DNA of 14,917 bases from contig JAQGOD010000389.1 in NCBI GenBank assembly GCA_028293775.1, positions 1-14,917 on the forward strand, read 5' to 3'. Of the stretch, positions 1 to 8,008 are shown in pieces (the stretch's first letter is position 1; each line of letters begins with the position of its first letter). Under the pieces are notes generated by a model. It was not told where the DNA came from. It did no database searches and saw only the letters and a list, made by a program, of their open reading frames with translations. This DNA is from Gammaproteobacteria bacterium (GTDB lineage Bacteria > Pseudomonadota > Gammaproteobacteria > Steroidobacterales > Steroidobacteraceae). Made by a program: the position numbers and the translations under genes.

Positions 1-276
1 GCCGCGGCAATCCCTGCGCACGTGAACGCTATGTTCAACGGCATGCCGATAGCAAGGGGGGGCGCGAAAATCCGCGAAGGTGCCGAAGCCGGTGATGCCT
101 GAGTCATCCTTCGAGACGATGAAGGGAAAACCGCCGGCCCGCTTATGGTCGAACCAAGATTCGCCGCGTTCCTGGCTCAACTCCAGCTCCGTGTACACGG
201 CCGTGGAGCTGCGGATAACCTCGTTGTAAATCGCCAGAATTTCGGCAAGATCCTGCCGGCAGGCATCGTCGATCAT
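1..276 (-). CDS. GNAT family N-acetyltransferase, phosphinothricin acetyltransferase-like (partial, C-terminus beyond the window)
   Basis: The minus-strand frame is open from an ATG at 276 to base 1, giving the first 92 residues of a protein cut by the window edge. It starts [20 protein letters not shown] and continues with [28 protein letters not shown] and [18 protein letters not shown]. This follows the N-terminal half of the phosphinothricin/methionine-sulfone/amino-acid N-acetyltransferases (Pat, MnaT/YncA), which move acetyl from acetyl-CoA to a primary amine of a small substrate in the cytoplasm. The acetyl-CoA binding loop begins right at the edge (RDCRG) and cannot be checked. The start is placed where the family begins; upstream codons stay open but show no better start. 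Its start lies 19 bases from the nitrile hydratase start on the other strand. The substrate is unknown. Confidence 0.85.
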   Translation of the reverse strand, partial: MIDDACRQDLAEILAIYNEVIRSSTAVYTELELSQERGESWFDHKRAGGFPFIVSKDDSGITGFGTFADFRAPPCYRHAVEHSVHVRRDCRG

Positions 277-280
277 GCAA

Positions 281-286
281 TATACT
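281..286 (+). promoter_or_regulatory. Candidate -10 element (TATACT) for the nitrile hydratase operon
   Basis: TATACT matches the sigma70 -10 consensus at five of six bases and ends nine bases before the ATG at 296. No Shine-Dalgarno sequence precedes that ATG, so the transcript would have a leader of only a few bases. No convincing -35 hexamer lies at the right distance (the bases there are GC-rich). On the opposite strand the same bases give TAGTAT five bases before the acetyltransferase ATG. This may be coincidence in an AT-rich gap. Confidence 0.3.
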
Positions 287-295
287 AGACCATCA

Positions 296-913
296 ATGAG
301 CGAACACCACCACCATCCGCATCAGCACGCCTCGCCGGCGCCAAATGAGCTGGAATCACGCGTGCGCGCATTGGAAGCGCTGTTGACCGAAAGAGGCTAC
401 ATCGACCCCGCGGCCCTCGATGTGCTGATCGATGCGTATCAGACAAAAATAGGTCCCCGCAACGGAGCTCGAGTCGTAGCGCGCGCCTGGCAAGATCCTG
501 ATTTCAAGCACTGGCTGTTGAGCGATGCAACGGCGGCCATTTCCTCAATGGGTTTCAGCGGCCGTCAAGGCGAGCACATGGTGGCGGTCGAGAACACGCC
601 GCAAGTGCACAACATGGTGGTCTGCACGTTGTGCAGCTGCTACCCGTGGTCGGTGCTGGGGCTTCCGCCGACTTGGTACAAAAGCGCCCCGTATCGGGCA
701 CGCGCTGTAAAGGATCCTCGCGGGGTGCTGCGGGAATTCGGCGTTGAACTCCCCGCCTCGACGCGAATCCGCATCTGGGATTCGACCGCGGAAGTCCGCT
801 ATCTCGTGCTGCCGCAGCGGCCACCGGGATCGCTGCACCTGAGCGAGCGGGAACTTGCCGATCTCGTCACGCGCGACTCCATGATCGGAACAGGGCTGGC
901 CGCAGCCGTATGA
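296..913 (+). CDS. Cobalt-type nitrile hydratase, alpha subunit
   Basis: This 205-residue protein is the metal-binding subunit of nitrile hydratase, which hydrates nitriles to amides in the cytoplasm as an alpha-beta dimer or dimer of dimers. The metal claw [10 protein letters not shown] lies at residues 109-118. Cys110, Cys113, Ser114 and Cys115 provide the ligands, and the two outer thiolates are normally oxidised to sulfenate/sulfinate. Thr111 and Tyr116 mark the cobalt form; iron enzymes have CSLCSCT. The following [20 protein letters not shown] is the conserved stretch after the claw. I start at 296, giving [12 protein letters not shown], as expected for family N-termini; an in-frame ATG at 275 would add seven residues and would overlap the divergent acetyltransferase start. 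The stop overlaps the beta start by four bases. Thiocyanate hydrolase gamma has the same claw, but the intact fused beta subunit next door favours nitrile hydratase. Confidence 0.95.
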   Translation: MSEHHHHPHQHASPAPNELESRVRALEALLTERGYIDPAALDVLIDAYQTKIGPRNGARVVARAWQDPDFKHWLLSDATAAISSMGFSGRQGEHMVAVENTPQVHNMVVCTLCSCYPWSVLGLPPTWYKSAPYRARAVKDPRGVLREFGVELPASTRIRIWDSTAEVRYLVLPQRPPGSLHLSERELADLVTRDSMIGTGLAAAV

Positions 914-1542
914 GTTATCACTCCTACGCCGATTTGGGGGGCCAAGCTGTGCGCGGCGAAATTATTCAAGAGTCCGAAGGCGAACTGTTTCACGCTCCCT
1001 GGGAGCCGCGCGTCATGGCGCTCGTGGTGGCAATGGGGCCGACAGGCCTATCGAATATCGACATGAATCGCGCGGCCCGCGAAACACTGCCGAATTACCG
1101 CGAACTCAGTTACTACGAGATTTGGTTGGCGGGACTGGAGAAGTTGTTGTCGGAAAAGGGCGTGCTCGAGGACACGCCTCCCCCGCCGACGCGGGTGATG
1201 CAGGCCGATCAAGTCGCTGCGACGATCGCGAGGGGGTCTCCCACTGTTCGCACGGCGCCCCATCCGGCTCGGTATACGGTCGGGCAATCGGTGCGTACTG
1301 TCGCCACCGCGTCTGCGCACCACACGCGTTTGCCCGCTTACGCGCGCGGCAAATTGGGAGTCGTCGAGCGTATTCACGGCGCCCATGTTTTTCCCGACAC
1401 GAATTCCCAGGGCTTGGGAGAATCTCCGCAATGGCTATACACGGTGGCCTTTGATGAGCAGGAATTGTGGGGCGAGCAAACGCCGCGGCAGCGCTCCATT
1501 ATCTCGGTGGATGCGTTCGAACCGTACCTGCAACCGGCATGA
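910..1542 (+). CDS. Nitrile hydratase, beta subunit
   Basis: This 210-residue protein is the non-metal subunit that forms the substrate channel and closes the active site over the alpha subunit. The N-terminal helical part shows [20 protein letters not shown] (27-42) and [20 protein letters not shown] (54-73). After a variable linker the C-terminal SH3-like barrel shows [20 protein letters not shown] (139-158), HVFPDTNS, then [20 protein letters not shown] (170-189). The His-Gly-x-His segment and the surrounding arginines are typical of the family; I did not assign the catalytic arginine numbers. Length is normal for a full beta subunit, whereas thiocyanate hydrolase splits this region into two proteins. 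It starts in the ATGA shared with alpha and ends in an ATGA shared with the accessory gene. No strong ribosome site precedes it, so translation coupling is likely. Confidence 0.95.
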   Translation: MSYHSYADLGGQAVRGEIIQESEGELFHAPWEPRVMALVVAMGPTGLSNIDMNRAARETLPNYRELSYYEIWLAGLEKLLSEKGVLEDTPPPPTRVMQADQVAATIARGSPTVRTAPHPARYTVGQSVRTVATASAHHTRLPAYARGKLGVVERIHGAHVFPDTNSQGLGESPQWLYTVAFDEQELWGEQTPRQRSIISVDAFEPYLQPA

Positions 1543-1808
1543 CTCCCGAGGCGCTGCTGAGATTGCCGGGAATGCCCTGGGAGGCCGAGAGTCCGGTTTT
1601 CAACGAACCATGGGAGGCTCGGGCCTTTGCCATGGTGCTTGCGCTGCATGAGCGAGGCCTGTTCACGTGGGCGCAATGGGCTGCGAGCTTAAGTCGCCAG
1701 ATCGACATGGCGCAGGCCGCCGGGGACCCTGACCACGGCGACACGTATTACCGGCATTGGTTGCTCGCGCTCGAATCGATGGTCAGTGAAACGTTGCCGC
1801 CGCCGTAA
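1539..1808 (+). CDS. Nitrile hydratase accessory (activator) protein, short form
   Basis: This 89-residue protein belongs to the activator family that resembles the N-terminal half of the beta subunit and helps load cobalt into, and oxidise, the alpha subunit (P14K/NhlE type). Diagnostic stretches are FNEPWEARAFAMVLALHERG (21-40), FTWAQWAASLSRQI and YYRHWLLALESMV (70-82). I start at the ATG inside the beta stop (ATGA at 1539-1542); a longer frame beginning at 1467 exists but would overlap beta deeply and adds no family sequence. The protein ends ETLPPP soon after the helical part, while many relatives run on for a further 10-40 residues, so this is a minimal form. Its last 26 bases overlap the 3' end of the protease gene on the other strand. 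Confidence 0.85.
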   Translation: MTPEALLRLPGMPWEAESPVFNEPWEARAFAMVLALHERGLFTWAQWAASLSRQIDMAQAAGDPDHGDTYYRHWLLALESMVSETLPPP

Positions 1809-4650
1809 CTTGCGGCGGATCGAGCTCAGTGCGCGTCCAACTGCCATCCTCCTGACGATTGAGCTCATAGGCGGGCCAGTAGTGCTTGTCGAGCTTGAGG
1901 GTGATGACGTCGGTCTGCCCATTCCAGCTGATCGTCTTCAGACGTATCGAGGCACGATCCGGCCTACCGCTCACCGCCTTGATGAAGGCATCGAGATCCG
2001 GCGTTGGTTGGCCGTCGACTTCCGTAATGCGCCGGCCGGCATACAAGCCGTAATGGGTAGCAGGGGAGCCGTAAAAGAAAAACGACACAAACACCCCGTA
2101 GGGCGCGATGCCGCGCTGTGCGGCCATGGCGCGATGCGGCGCCTGCAGGGTGGCGCCTGCCCAGATCAGCACCCGGTCGATGTCCCGGCCGTTCAACGCC
2201 ACGGTTTTCATGGGTAGGGTTTTTTCGGCCCCATCCCGCCACACGGTCACGCTCACCGTTGGACTTTGCACGGCGCGTTCCACTTCTCGGAACCGATTCA
2301 CCACTTTGCCATCGATGGCCAACAGCAAGTCTCCCGGTTCGAGCAATGAGGATGCCGGCGAGCCGGCGACCAGTCGATTGACCCCGAGCACCTGGCGGCG
2401 CTGCGGGTTGTGTTCTTCGAACCGCCGCACCCAGGCATCCGGCAGACCCAACTCGCGCGCGCCGGCCAGGGACTGCACGTCGAATTCAGCTTCGAAGGAA
2501 TACAAGGGACGACCATCGGCAACCACGCCGATCATTTCGCTGACCAAATCGGCCGGGATGCCGCGATTGATTTGTTCCAATTCTCGCTGCGACTCAAAGG
2601 CAAAACTCGACCACAGGGCCAATACATCGCCTTTTTCATCGGTCAACACGCCGTCGTAGTCGGTCGGCGCATTGATCAGGCTTATCGCCTCTAAGTTGCT
2701 ATCGCGGAAGCGCAGCGTGCGCGACAGGGGAAATGACACCGCATCCACGCTCGAGATCTGCGTTTTCTGCGAGAGGATTTTGGAGTCGGCACGCTGACCG
2801 ACCACCCACACATCATCGCCGGCGCTCAACGGGCGCTTGACCAACGTCGCCGCACGCACCGGCGTGGTGCCGATCGACTTCGGGTCATAGGAGACCACTG
2901 CGAGATTGTGCTGCGGATGAATGAACACGACTTTGCCGGGGACCTGGATCGTTCCCGCAAAGGTAATGCGCACATCGCCCATCGCCACCGGCACGGTGTT
3001 GCGATCGATCGCCACCAATCCGCGCTGCGCGTCTACGATCACTCCGGTGCCGTGATAGTTCTTCTCGGTAACGCCGGAAGTCGAATACGGCATGTCGAAA
3101 TTCACCATCACCAGGGAGGGGGCCAATCGATCGATGCGTGCATCGCCGGTCTTGGCAAATTGCGTCGCAGCGGGCTTCGGCGCGGCCGGGGGCGGACCGG
3201 AGTTGGAGGTGATGCTGATGCATGGCCAGCTTCCCAAGGTATCGTCGCGCTTGCATTCTCGCCCCGGAAACCAGCGCCTATCCATGCGGATGACTTTGAG
3301 CTGAACCGCGCGCGGATCTTCGATAGTGACATAGCGCACGGGCACTCTGGCTCCATCACCCAGCTCGGCCAACGCCGCGGCAAACTCATCGAGATTATCG
3401 ACCTTCTTGCCGTTGAACGAACTGATCAAGGCGGCCCGCGGGATGCCCGCGGCACCGAACACATAGCCTGGATTGGCGATATACACGCCCTTGATGGGCA
3501 CGTTGAAATGGCGCGCCTGCTGATAGGACAGCGTATGCACCACCGCCTCGCCGAATTCGATGAATTCGTCCGGCGTGATGGCGCTCAGGGACTGCACTTG
3601 CAGTTCGTGCTGCAACCCCTTGCTGCCGCGCTGTACTTCGACTTTCACCCGTTCGCCGACGTGATTATCGAGGACTTCTTCGAGCGAGAAAAACTCCGGG
3701 ATGGGCTTGCCGTCGATGGCCACCAAGACATCGCCGGGGGCCAAAACACCGTCGGCACTCGAGCCTGGCTGCACGTCCTCGACCACCAGCATGCCGGTCA
3801 ACTTCGGATAGGCTTTGCGCATGGCTGCCTCGGTATCGGCATGCAGCCCAAGGCGCTTGAGTTCATCGTAGGGCGTGTACTTGAACACCGCCTCGAGTGT
3901 GCCGCGCGGCACCGGCTTGCCGGCTTCGATATATTTCAGCGCGCGCACCACCGCAGTCAGCGGCAAGTAGAAGCTCGAGGCGGCGCCGGTAGCTCCGCCG
4001 GCATTGAGCGCCACGACGCGCCCTTCGATGTCGATCACCGGCGAACCGGAAGAACCACCCGAGGTGCCGGAAGCAGCTTGGAAATAAAAAGTATTGAAGT
4101 CGTTGTACTTGCCGTAGCCGTATTCCGGAGCTTCGCGGTCCAAACGCGCCAAGGTGCCCGCGAGAATCGATAGCTGCTCGCCCGCGTCGTTGCCCACGAC
4201 GCGAATTTCCCTGCCGATCACAGCCCCTTGCGGATACAGCGGCAGCTCGGACGGCTGAATGAAGTGCAGCTTTGCAGGATCGTAGTGATAGATGCCGAAA
4301 TCATGGATTGGATCGCGATAGATCGGGTACAGCTGCACCTCTTCCCGATTCAAGAAAATGGCCTGCGCGGTCACTGGGCCGGGCGTGACCACGTGCCGAT
4401 TGGTCAAGATCAGCCCGCGCTTGGCATCGATGACAAAGCCGGTCGCCTGGGCAGTTGTGTTCCATTCAGTATCGAAGGCGCGAGCGCTATCGATTTGAAT
4501 GGTCACCACGCCGGTGGCGATCCTTTCCAGCGTCTGCGCCCAGTTCGCCGGCGAACTGGGAATGCCGGGTGCCGGGACGGCAGGCGGCGCGCTGAAGGCG
4601 GGGGCAATGGACAATGCAAGCAAAGACAACAACAGCGAAATGCGGGACAT
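1783..4650 (-). CDS. Secreted tandem HtrA-PDZ serine protease resembling fungal Nma111 and plant Deg7; second protease domain inactive
   Basis: From the ATG at 4650 this is a 955-residue protein. The start gives a signal peptide (MSRISLLLSLLALSIAPAFS, probable cut after AFSA) and has AGGA five bases upstream; an earlier in-frame ATG at 4695 would spoil the signal. Half one (about 35-480) is a trypsin-like domain with His86 (TNRHVV), Asp117 (PIHDFGI) and Ser201 (GGSSGSPV), then PDZ domains near 255-350 and 360-460. Half two (about 500-940) repeats the layout, but His is Asn551 (DRNTV), Asp is Asn582 (HPQHNLAVV) and the serine loop reads TDYDGV, so it should be catalytically dead. Two further PDZ segments follow (GSPASSLLEPGDLLLAIDG at 753-771; YGSPATHYGLYAGRRITEVD at 850-869). 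Motifs such as YRDPIHDFG, VVGNDAGEQLSIL and DRNTVPVAMGDV are those I recall from Nma111/Deg7 rather than DegP. It probably acts in periplasmic protein quality control. It lies 65 bases after gcvPB. Confidence 0.9.
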   Translation of the reverse strand: MSRISLLLSLLALSIAPAFSAPPAVPAPGIPSSPANWAQTLERIATGVVTIQIDSARAFDTEWNTTAQATGFVIDAKRGLILTNRHVVTPGPVTAQAIFLNREEVQLYPIYRDPIHDFGIYHYDPAKLHFIQPSELPLYPQGAVIGREIRVVGNDAGEQLSILAGTLARLDREAPEYGYGKYNDFNTFYFQAASGTSGGSSGSPVIDIEGRVVALNAGGATGAASSFYLPLTAVVRALKYIEAGKPVPRGTLEAVFKYTPYDELKRLGLHADTEAAMRKAYPKLTGMLVVEDVQPGSSADGVLAPGDVLVAIDGKPIPEFFSLEEVLDNHVGERVKVEVQRGSKGLQHELQVQSLSAITPDEFIEFGEAVVHTLSYQQARHFNVPIKGVYIANPGYVFGAAGIPRAALISSFNGKKVDNLDEFAAALAELGDGARVPVRYVTIEDPRAVQLKVIRMDRRWFPGRECKRDDTLGSWPCISITSNSGPPPAAPKPAATQFAKTGDARIDRLAPSLVMVNFDMPYSTSGVTEKNYHGTGVIVDAQRGLVAIDRNTVPVAMGDVRITFAGTIQVPGKVVFIHPQHNLAVVSYDPKSIGTTPVRAATLVKRPLSAGDDVWVVGQRADSKILSQKTQISSVDAVSFPLSRTLRFRDSNLEAISLINAPTDYDGVLTDEKGDVLALWSSFAFESQRELEQINRGIPADLVSEMIGVVADGRPLYSFEAEFDVQSLAGARELGLPDAWVRRFEEHNPQRRQVLGVNRLVAGSPASSLLEPGDLLLAIDGKVVNRFREVERAVQSPTVSVTVWRDGAEKTLPMKTVALNGRDIDRVLIWAGATLQAPHRAMAAQRGIAPYGVFVSFFFYGSPATHYGLYAGRRITEVDGQPTPDLDAFIKAVSGRPDRASIRLKTISWNGQTDVITLKLDKHYWPAYELNRQEDGSWTRTELDPPQVTAAATFH
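1800..1818 (+). other. GC-rich hairpin at the end of the nitrile hydratase operon
   Basis: CCGCCG at 1800-1805 pairs with CGGCGG at 1813-1818 around a seven-base loop that begins with the TAA stop of the accessory gene. No T-run follows on either strand, so it is not a standard intrinsic terminator. It lies close to the stop of the convergent protease gene (1783) and might protect or weakly terminate the plus-strand transcript. Confidence 0.3.
4539..4560. repeat. Perfect 22-bp palindrome inside the protease gene
   Basis: CCCAGTTCGCC (4539-4549) is followed directly by its exact reverse complement GGCGAACTGGG (4550-4560). It lies about 90-112 bases into the protease gene, encoding the linker just after the signal peptide (around PSSPANWAQ). 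It has no unpaired centre. By chance a perfect 22-bp palindrome is expected well below once in a window of this size. It could be an intragenic operator for a dimeric regulator, an mRNA hairpin, or coincidence. Confidence 0.5.
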
Positions 4651-4655
4651 GCCGA

Positions 4656-4659
4656 TCCT
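4656..4659 (-). promoter_or_regulatory. Ribosome binding site that sets the protease start
   Basis: On the minus strand AGGA stands five bases before the ATG at 4650. It supports that start over the in-frame ATG at 4695, because the protein from 4650 begins directly with a normal signal peptide. Confidence 0.65.
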
Positions 4660-4696
4660 AGGGTTAGATTTCGTTCGGTGAACGGGATCGGACAAG

Positions 4697-4720
4697 ATTA
4701 GGACCCTGGCAGTTCCTAAT
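4697..4720 (-). other. Inverted repeat at the gcvPB stop codon
   Basis: ATTAGGA at 4697-4703 and TCCTAAT at 4714-4720 form a seven-base stem with a ten-base loop, and the stem contains the gcvPB TAG stop. On the minus strand the bases after it are CTTGTCC, without a T-run. It may attenuate or stabilise the gcv message before the protease gene, but a working terminator is not shown. Confidence 0.3.
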
Positions 4721-6191
4721 AAGCAGTAATTCCCTTCCAGATCAAGTCCAACTGCTTCGCGGCGCGAACATCGTCCAATCGTCGAACCGGCATTGTATGC
4801 GGGGCTGAGGTGAGTTTCTCGGGGTCATGGCGCATTTCTTCGCGAATCGAAGCCATCGCATCACAGAACCGGTCGAGGTCCTCCTTGGCTTCCGTTTCCG
4901 TGGGCTCGATCAGCAGGCACTCGGGCACCAGCAATGGGAAATAGGTCGTGGGAGCGTGAAAACCATAGTCCAGCAGGCGTTTGGCCACATCCATTGCCGA
5001 AACGTGATACGCCTTGTTTTCTTGCTTCAAAGTAATGATGAACTCGTGGCTGGCGCGACGCTTCGGATATGCCGCTTCGAAGCCGAGTGCTTGCAGCCGT
5101 TTCATCAAATAATTGGCATTCAGCGCAGCGAATTCCGCAACCCGCACCATGCCGTCGCGGCCCAGCAGCCGCATATAGATATAGGCGCGCAAATTCACGC
5201 CGGCGTTGCCCATAAAACCGGATAAGCGGCCGATCGATTGCGGCAAATCGCGTTCCGTCAGCCATCGATAGCGCGCGTTCTCCTTGCCGACAATGGGAAG
5301 AGGCAGAAATGGCTTCAAACGGGCGCTTACGCCCACCGCGCCCGAGCCCGGTCCGCCGCCGCCGTGAGGCGTCGAGAAGGTCTTGTGCAAATTCATGTGA
5401 ATAACGTCAAAGCCCATATCGCCCGGGCGAACCTTGCCGAGAATGGCGTTTAGGTTTGCGCCGTCGTAATAAAGAAGGCCGCCGGCCTCATGAACGGTTC
5501 GCGCTATTTGCACGATCTTGCGCTCGAAGACGCCCAAGGTTGAGGGATTCGTGAGCATGATGCCCGCCGTCGCGGGACTGACAGCCGCCTTGAGCCCCTC
5601 GATATCCACATCCCCATTGGCATCGCAGGGAATCTCTTTGACCGTGTAGCCGCACATGGTCGCGGTCGCGGGATTGGTGCCGTGCGCAGCCTGCGGCACG
5701 ATAATTTCAGTGCGGCCGGCATCATTACGCGCGCGATGATAGGCACGGATCATGGCGACGCCGGCAAATTCGCCCTGCGCACCGGCCATCGGCGTCAAAC
5801 TCACCGCCGACATGCCCGTGATCTCCTGCAGCATCTCCTGCAACTCGTGCATGCAGGCGAGAAAACCCTGAGGTTCCGGCCCGAGCGGGTGCCTGCCGAG
5901 GAACTCCGGCAACATCGCGTACGTGTTGCAGGCCTTCGGGTTGTACTTCATGGTGCAGGAACCGAGCGGATAAAAATGGGTGTCGATGGAGAAGTTCATC
6001 TGCGACAGCCGGGTGAAGTGGCGCACCGCCTGCAATTCCGAAACTTCAGGCAAAGCCGGAGGGCTGCGGCGGCGCAGATTCTTGGGCACCTTCACGGAGC
6101 CCCCGGCATTCGGCGGGAATTGCGTCACGGCGCCGCGTCCCGGCTTGCTCAACTCGAATATCAGAGGTTCGCGCAATTTCAGTTCAGTCAT
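4716..6191 (-). CDS. gcvPB: Glycine dehydrogenase (decarboxylating), subunit 2 (P-protein, C-terminal half)
   Basis: This 491-residue protein is the pyridoxal-phosphate-carrying half of the split glycine decarboxylase. With GcvPA it removes CO2 from glycine and hands the aminomethyl group to lipoyl-GcvH in the cytoplasm. The PLP lysine is Lys270 in [19 protein letters not shown] (266-284), with the glycine-rich loop directly after it. Other family stretches are [14 protein letters not shown] (73-86), [14 protein letters not shown] (131-144), [12 protein letters not shown] (166-177), [10 protein letters not shown] and [10 protein letters not shown]. Length fits the bacterial two-subunit type. 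It begins in the ATGA that ends gcvPA, with AAGGAAAA a few bases upstream as ribosome site. It is the last gcv gene before the protease. Confidence 0.97.
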   Translation of the reverse strand: MTELKLREPLIFELSKPGRGAVTQFPPNAGGSVKVPKNLRRRSPPALPEVSELQAVRHFTRLSQMNFSIDTHFYPLGSCTMKYNPKACNTYAMLPEFLGRHPLGPEPQGFLACMHELQEMLQEITGMSAVSLTPMAGAQGEFAGVAMIRAYHRARNDAGRTEIIVPQAAHGTNPATATMCGYTVKEIPCDANGDVDIEGLKAAVSPATAGIMLTNPSTLGVFERKIVQIARTVHEAGGLLYYDGANLNAILGKVRPGDMGFDVIHMNLHKTFSTPHGGGGPGSGAVGVSARLKPFLPLPIVGKENARYRWLTERDLPQSIGRLSGFMGNAGVNLRAYIYMRLLGRDGMVRVAEFAALNANYLMKRLQALGFEAAYPKRRASHEFIITLKQENKAYHVSAMDVAKRLLDYGFHAPTTYFPLLVPECLLIEPTETEAKEDLDRFCDAMASIREEMRHDPEKLTSAPHTMPVRRLDDVRAAKQLDLIWKGITAY

Positions 6192-7591
6192 GAGATTTTC
6201 CTTGGAGCCTCGGCGGGCGATGCGCTCATGGCATCGCTCAGCGCTGCGCGGTATCTGTCAATGTCGACACTGAGCTTGGTTTCGGTTGCACACACCAACA
6301 GGGCATTGCCCAGTTCCGGGTAACGTTCGCTTAAGTTCAGCCCCCCGATGATTCCTTTGCCATACAGAGCCTCAAGAACCTCGGCAGTCGGCCGATCCAG
6401 CAACAGCACGGCCTCGTGAAAATGCGGGGCCGTGAAAGCCCGTTTCACGCCGGCGACTTGACTCAAGGATTTGATCAACTCGTCGGTGCGCTGCATGCTC
6501 ACCTGCGCCACGGCCTCCAAACCCCTGGGGCCGAGAAGACTCATGTAAATGGTTGCCGCGGTTACCATCAAGCCCTGATTGGTGCAGATGTTGGATGTCG
6601 CCTTGCTGCGGCGTATGTGTTGCTCGCGCGCCTGCAGCGTCAAGCTGAAGCCGGGCCGTCCCTCCGTATCCACGGTGCCACCGACGATTCTGCCGGGCAT
6701 CTGCCGCACATAGTGCATACGGGTTGCCATGAAGCCGAAATAAGGTCCTCCTGATGCCAGCGGCACGCCCAGCGATTGCCCTTCTCCGCAGACGATGTCA
6801 GCGCCCTGCACACCTGCGATCTCGGCTCCCCATTCGGCCGGCGGCTTCAGAAGCGCCAATGAGATCGGATTGACGACGGCAATCAAGATGATTTTGTTCT
6901 CGTGCGCCCAATCGGTCAGGGCGTCGACTTCCTCGAGGCTGCCGAAAAAATTGGGCTGCTGAACCACCAGGGCCGTGAAGTCCTGTCCGCTGTAAGGCTC
7001 GAGGGCCTCGAGCAGCGTGACACCGGCCGATTTGTCATAGTCCACCGGCACAAAGCCGATGTCCTGGTTGCCGGCGATGGCCCGAGCTACTTGGGCGTAG
7101 GTGGGATTGACGGCGCGCGGCATCAGGATGCGTCGGGAGCTCGAGCCGCGATTGGAACGTACCGCCATGAGGCACGCCTCCGCGAGCGCAGAGGCGCCGT
7201 CGTACATCGATGCGTTCGACACCTCCATGCCGGTGAGCGCGCAAATCATGGACTGGTATTCATAAACGAGCTGCAGGGTCCCCTGGCTCGCCTCAGCCTG
7301 GTATGGCGTGTATGCGGAATAAAACTCTCCGCGCGTCGCAATCGACCAGACTGGCGCAGGTATATGGTGCTCGTAGGCGCCGGCGCCAATGAAGTTCAAG
7401 GGCCGACCATCGATGGCGGCACGCTCGCCCATGAGCCGAGCGATCTCCATTTCAGAAAGAGGCGGCGGCAAGCTCAATGCACCGGCGCGAAGCTCCGCGG
7501 GAATCTCGTCGAATAAATCTTCGATGCCGCTCACGCCGATGACGTCCAACATGCGCGCGATGTCATCGGCCGTGTGGGGGATAAATGCCAT
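6188..7591 (-). CDS. gcvPA: Glycine dehydrogenase (decarboxylating), subunit 1 (P-protein, N-terminal half)
   Basis: This 467-residue protein pairs with GcvPB to form the P-protein of the glycine cleavage system. It starts [20 protein letters not shown], the usual opening of subunit 1, and shows [14 protein letters not shown] (about 68-81), [18 protein letters not shown] (91-108), [20 protein letters not shown] and GGPYFGFMA. It has no PLP lysine motif, as expected for this half. The ribosome site AGGA lies five bases before the ATG, and gcvH ends only nine bases upstream. Its stop overlaps gcvPB by four bases, which suits equal production of the two subunits. Confidence 0.97.
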   Translation of the reverse strand: MAFIPHTADDIARMLDVIGVSGIEDLFDEIPAELRAGALSLPPPLSEMEIARLMGERAAIDGRPLNFIGAGAYEHHIPAPVWSIATRGEFYSAYTPYQAEASQGTLQLVYEYQSMICALTGMEVSNASMYDGASALAEACLMAVRSNRGSSSRRILMPRAVNPTYAQVARAIAGNQDIGFVPVDYDKSAGVTLLEALEPYSGQDFTALVVQQPNFFGSLEEVDALTDWAHENKIILIAVVNPISLALLKPPAEWGAEIAGVQGADIVCGEGQSLGVPLASGGPYFGFMATRMHYVRQMPGRIVGGTVDTEGRPGFSLTLQAREQHIRRSKATSNICTNQGLMVTAATIYMSLLGPRGLEAVAQVSMQRTDELIKSLSQVAGVKRAFTAPHFHEAVLLLDRPTAEVLEALYGKGIIGGLNLSERYPELGNALLVCATETKLSVDIDRYRAALSDAMSASPAEAPRKIS

Positions 7592-7600
7592 ACGCGTCCT

Positions 7601-7999
7601 TTACTTGGATTCTTCGGCCAAAAAAGTCTTGTAATCGGCCGGGCTCAGCAGAGATGCCGTATTCGAGGGGGCGTTCGCCTCCAGCCGAAAAAGCCAGCCC
7701 GCGCCATACGGATCTTCATTGAGCAGCTCGGGTTTGCTCGCCAATGCAGCGTTGTTGGCAACGACCTTGCCCGCCACGGGACAGTACACATCCGATGCCG
7801 CCTTGACGGATTCGACCACCGCGCAGGCCTGTCCGCCGGCCAGAGCGCGGCCCACGTCCGGCACCTCGACAAAAACCAAGTCGCCGAGGGCGCTTTGGGC
7901 GTGGTCGGTGATGCCGATCTCCAGTGTGCCATCCTTGCTCTGGCGTACCCACTCGTGACTCTTTGTGTACTTAAGATCAGCCGGTATATTGTTGCTCAT
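7601..7999 (-). CDS. gcvH: Glycine cleavage system H protein (lipoyl carrier)
   Basis: This 132-residue protein carries the lipoyl arm that shuttles the aminomethyl group between the P and T proteins. The lipoylated lysine is Lys66 in [16 protein letters not shown] (62-77). The N-terminal KYTKSHEWV, then [20 protein letters not shown], and the C-terminal [13 protein letters not shown] are family hallmarks. Length is normal. GAGAG stands close before the ATG, and only nine bases separate it from gcvT on one side and from gcvPA on the other, so all four gcv genes form one transcription unit. Confidence 0.98.
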   Translation of the reverse strand: MSNNIPADLKYTKSHEWVRQSKDGTLEIGITDHAQSALGDLVFVEVPDVGRALAGGQACAVVESVKAASDVYCPVAGKVVANNAALASKPELLNEDPYGAGWLFRLEANAPSNTASLLSPADYKTFLAEESK

Positions 8000-8008
8000 T
8001 CAGCTCTC

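Noticed and set aside
185..210. 12-bp palindrome CCGTGTACACGG with flanking AGCTCC/GGAGCT arms upstream of the nitrile hydratase operon
   Set aside because: A 12-bp palindrome is expected a few times in a window of this size, and it lies in the acetyltransferase coding sequence; not enough to call an operator.
296..1542. Thiocyanate hydrolase instead of nitrile hydratase
   Set aside because: That enzyme has the beta region split into two subunits; here a single 210-residue beta and a typical activator follow alpha.
2908..4173. Long plus-strand open frame (421 codons) opposite the protease gene
   Set aside because: It is antisense to a protein with clear family motifs along its length, and its own translation is histidine- and arginine-rich with no recognisable domain; it is a by-product of GC-rich codon use.
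4651..4695. Protease start at 4695 with 15 extra residues
   Set aside because: The extension MSDPVHRTKSNPRIG would precede a perfect signal peptide, and AGGA five bases before 4650 supports the later start.
4656..4715. Separate sigma70 promoter for the protease gene (TTGTCC, 17 bases, GAAATC)
   Set aside because: The -10 box matches the consensus at only two bases; too weak to list as a feature.
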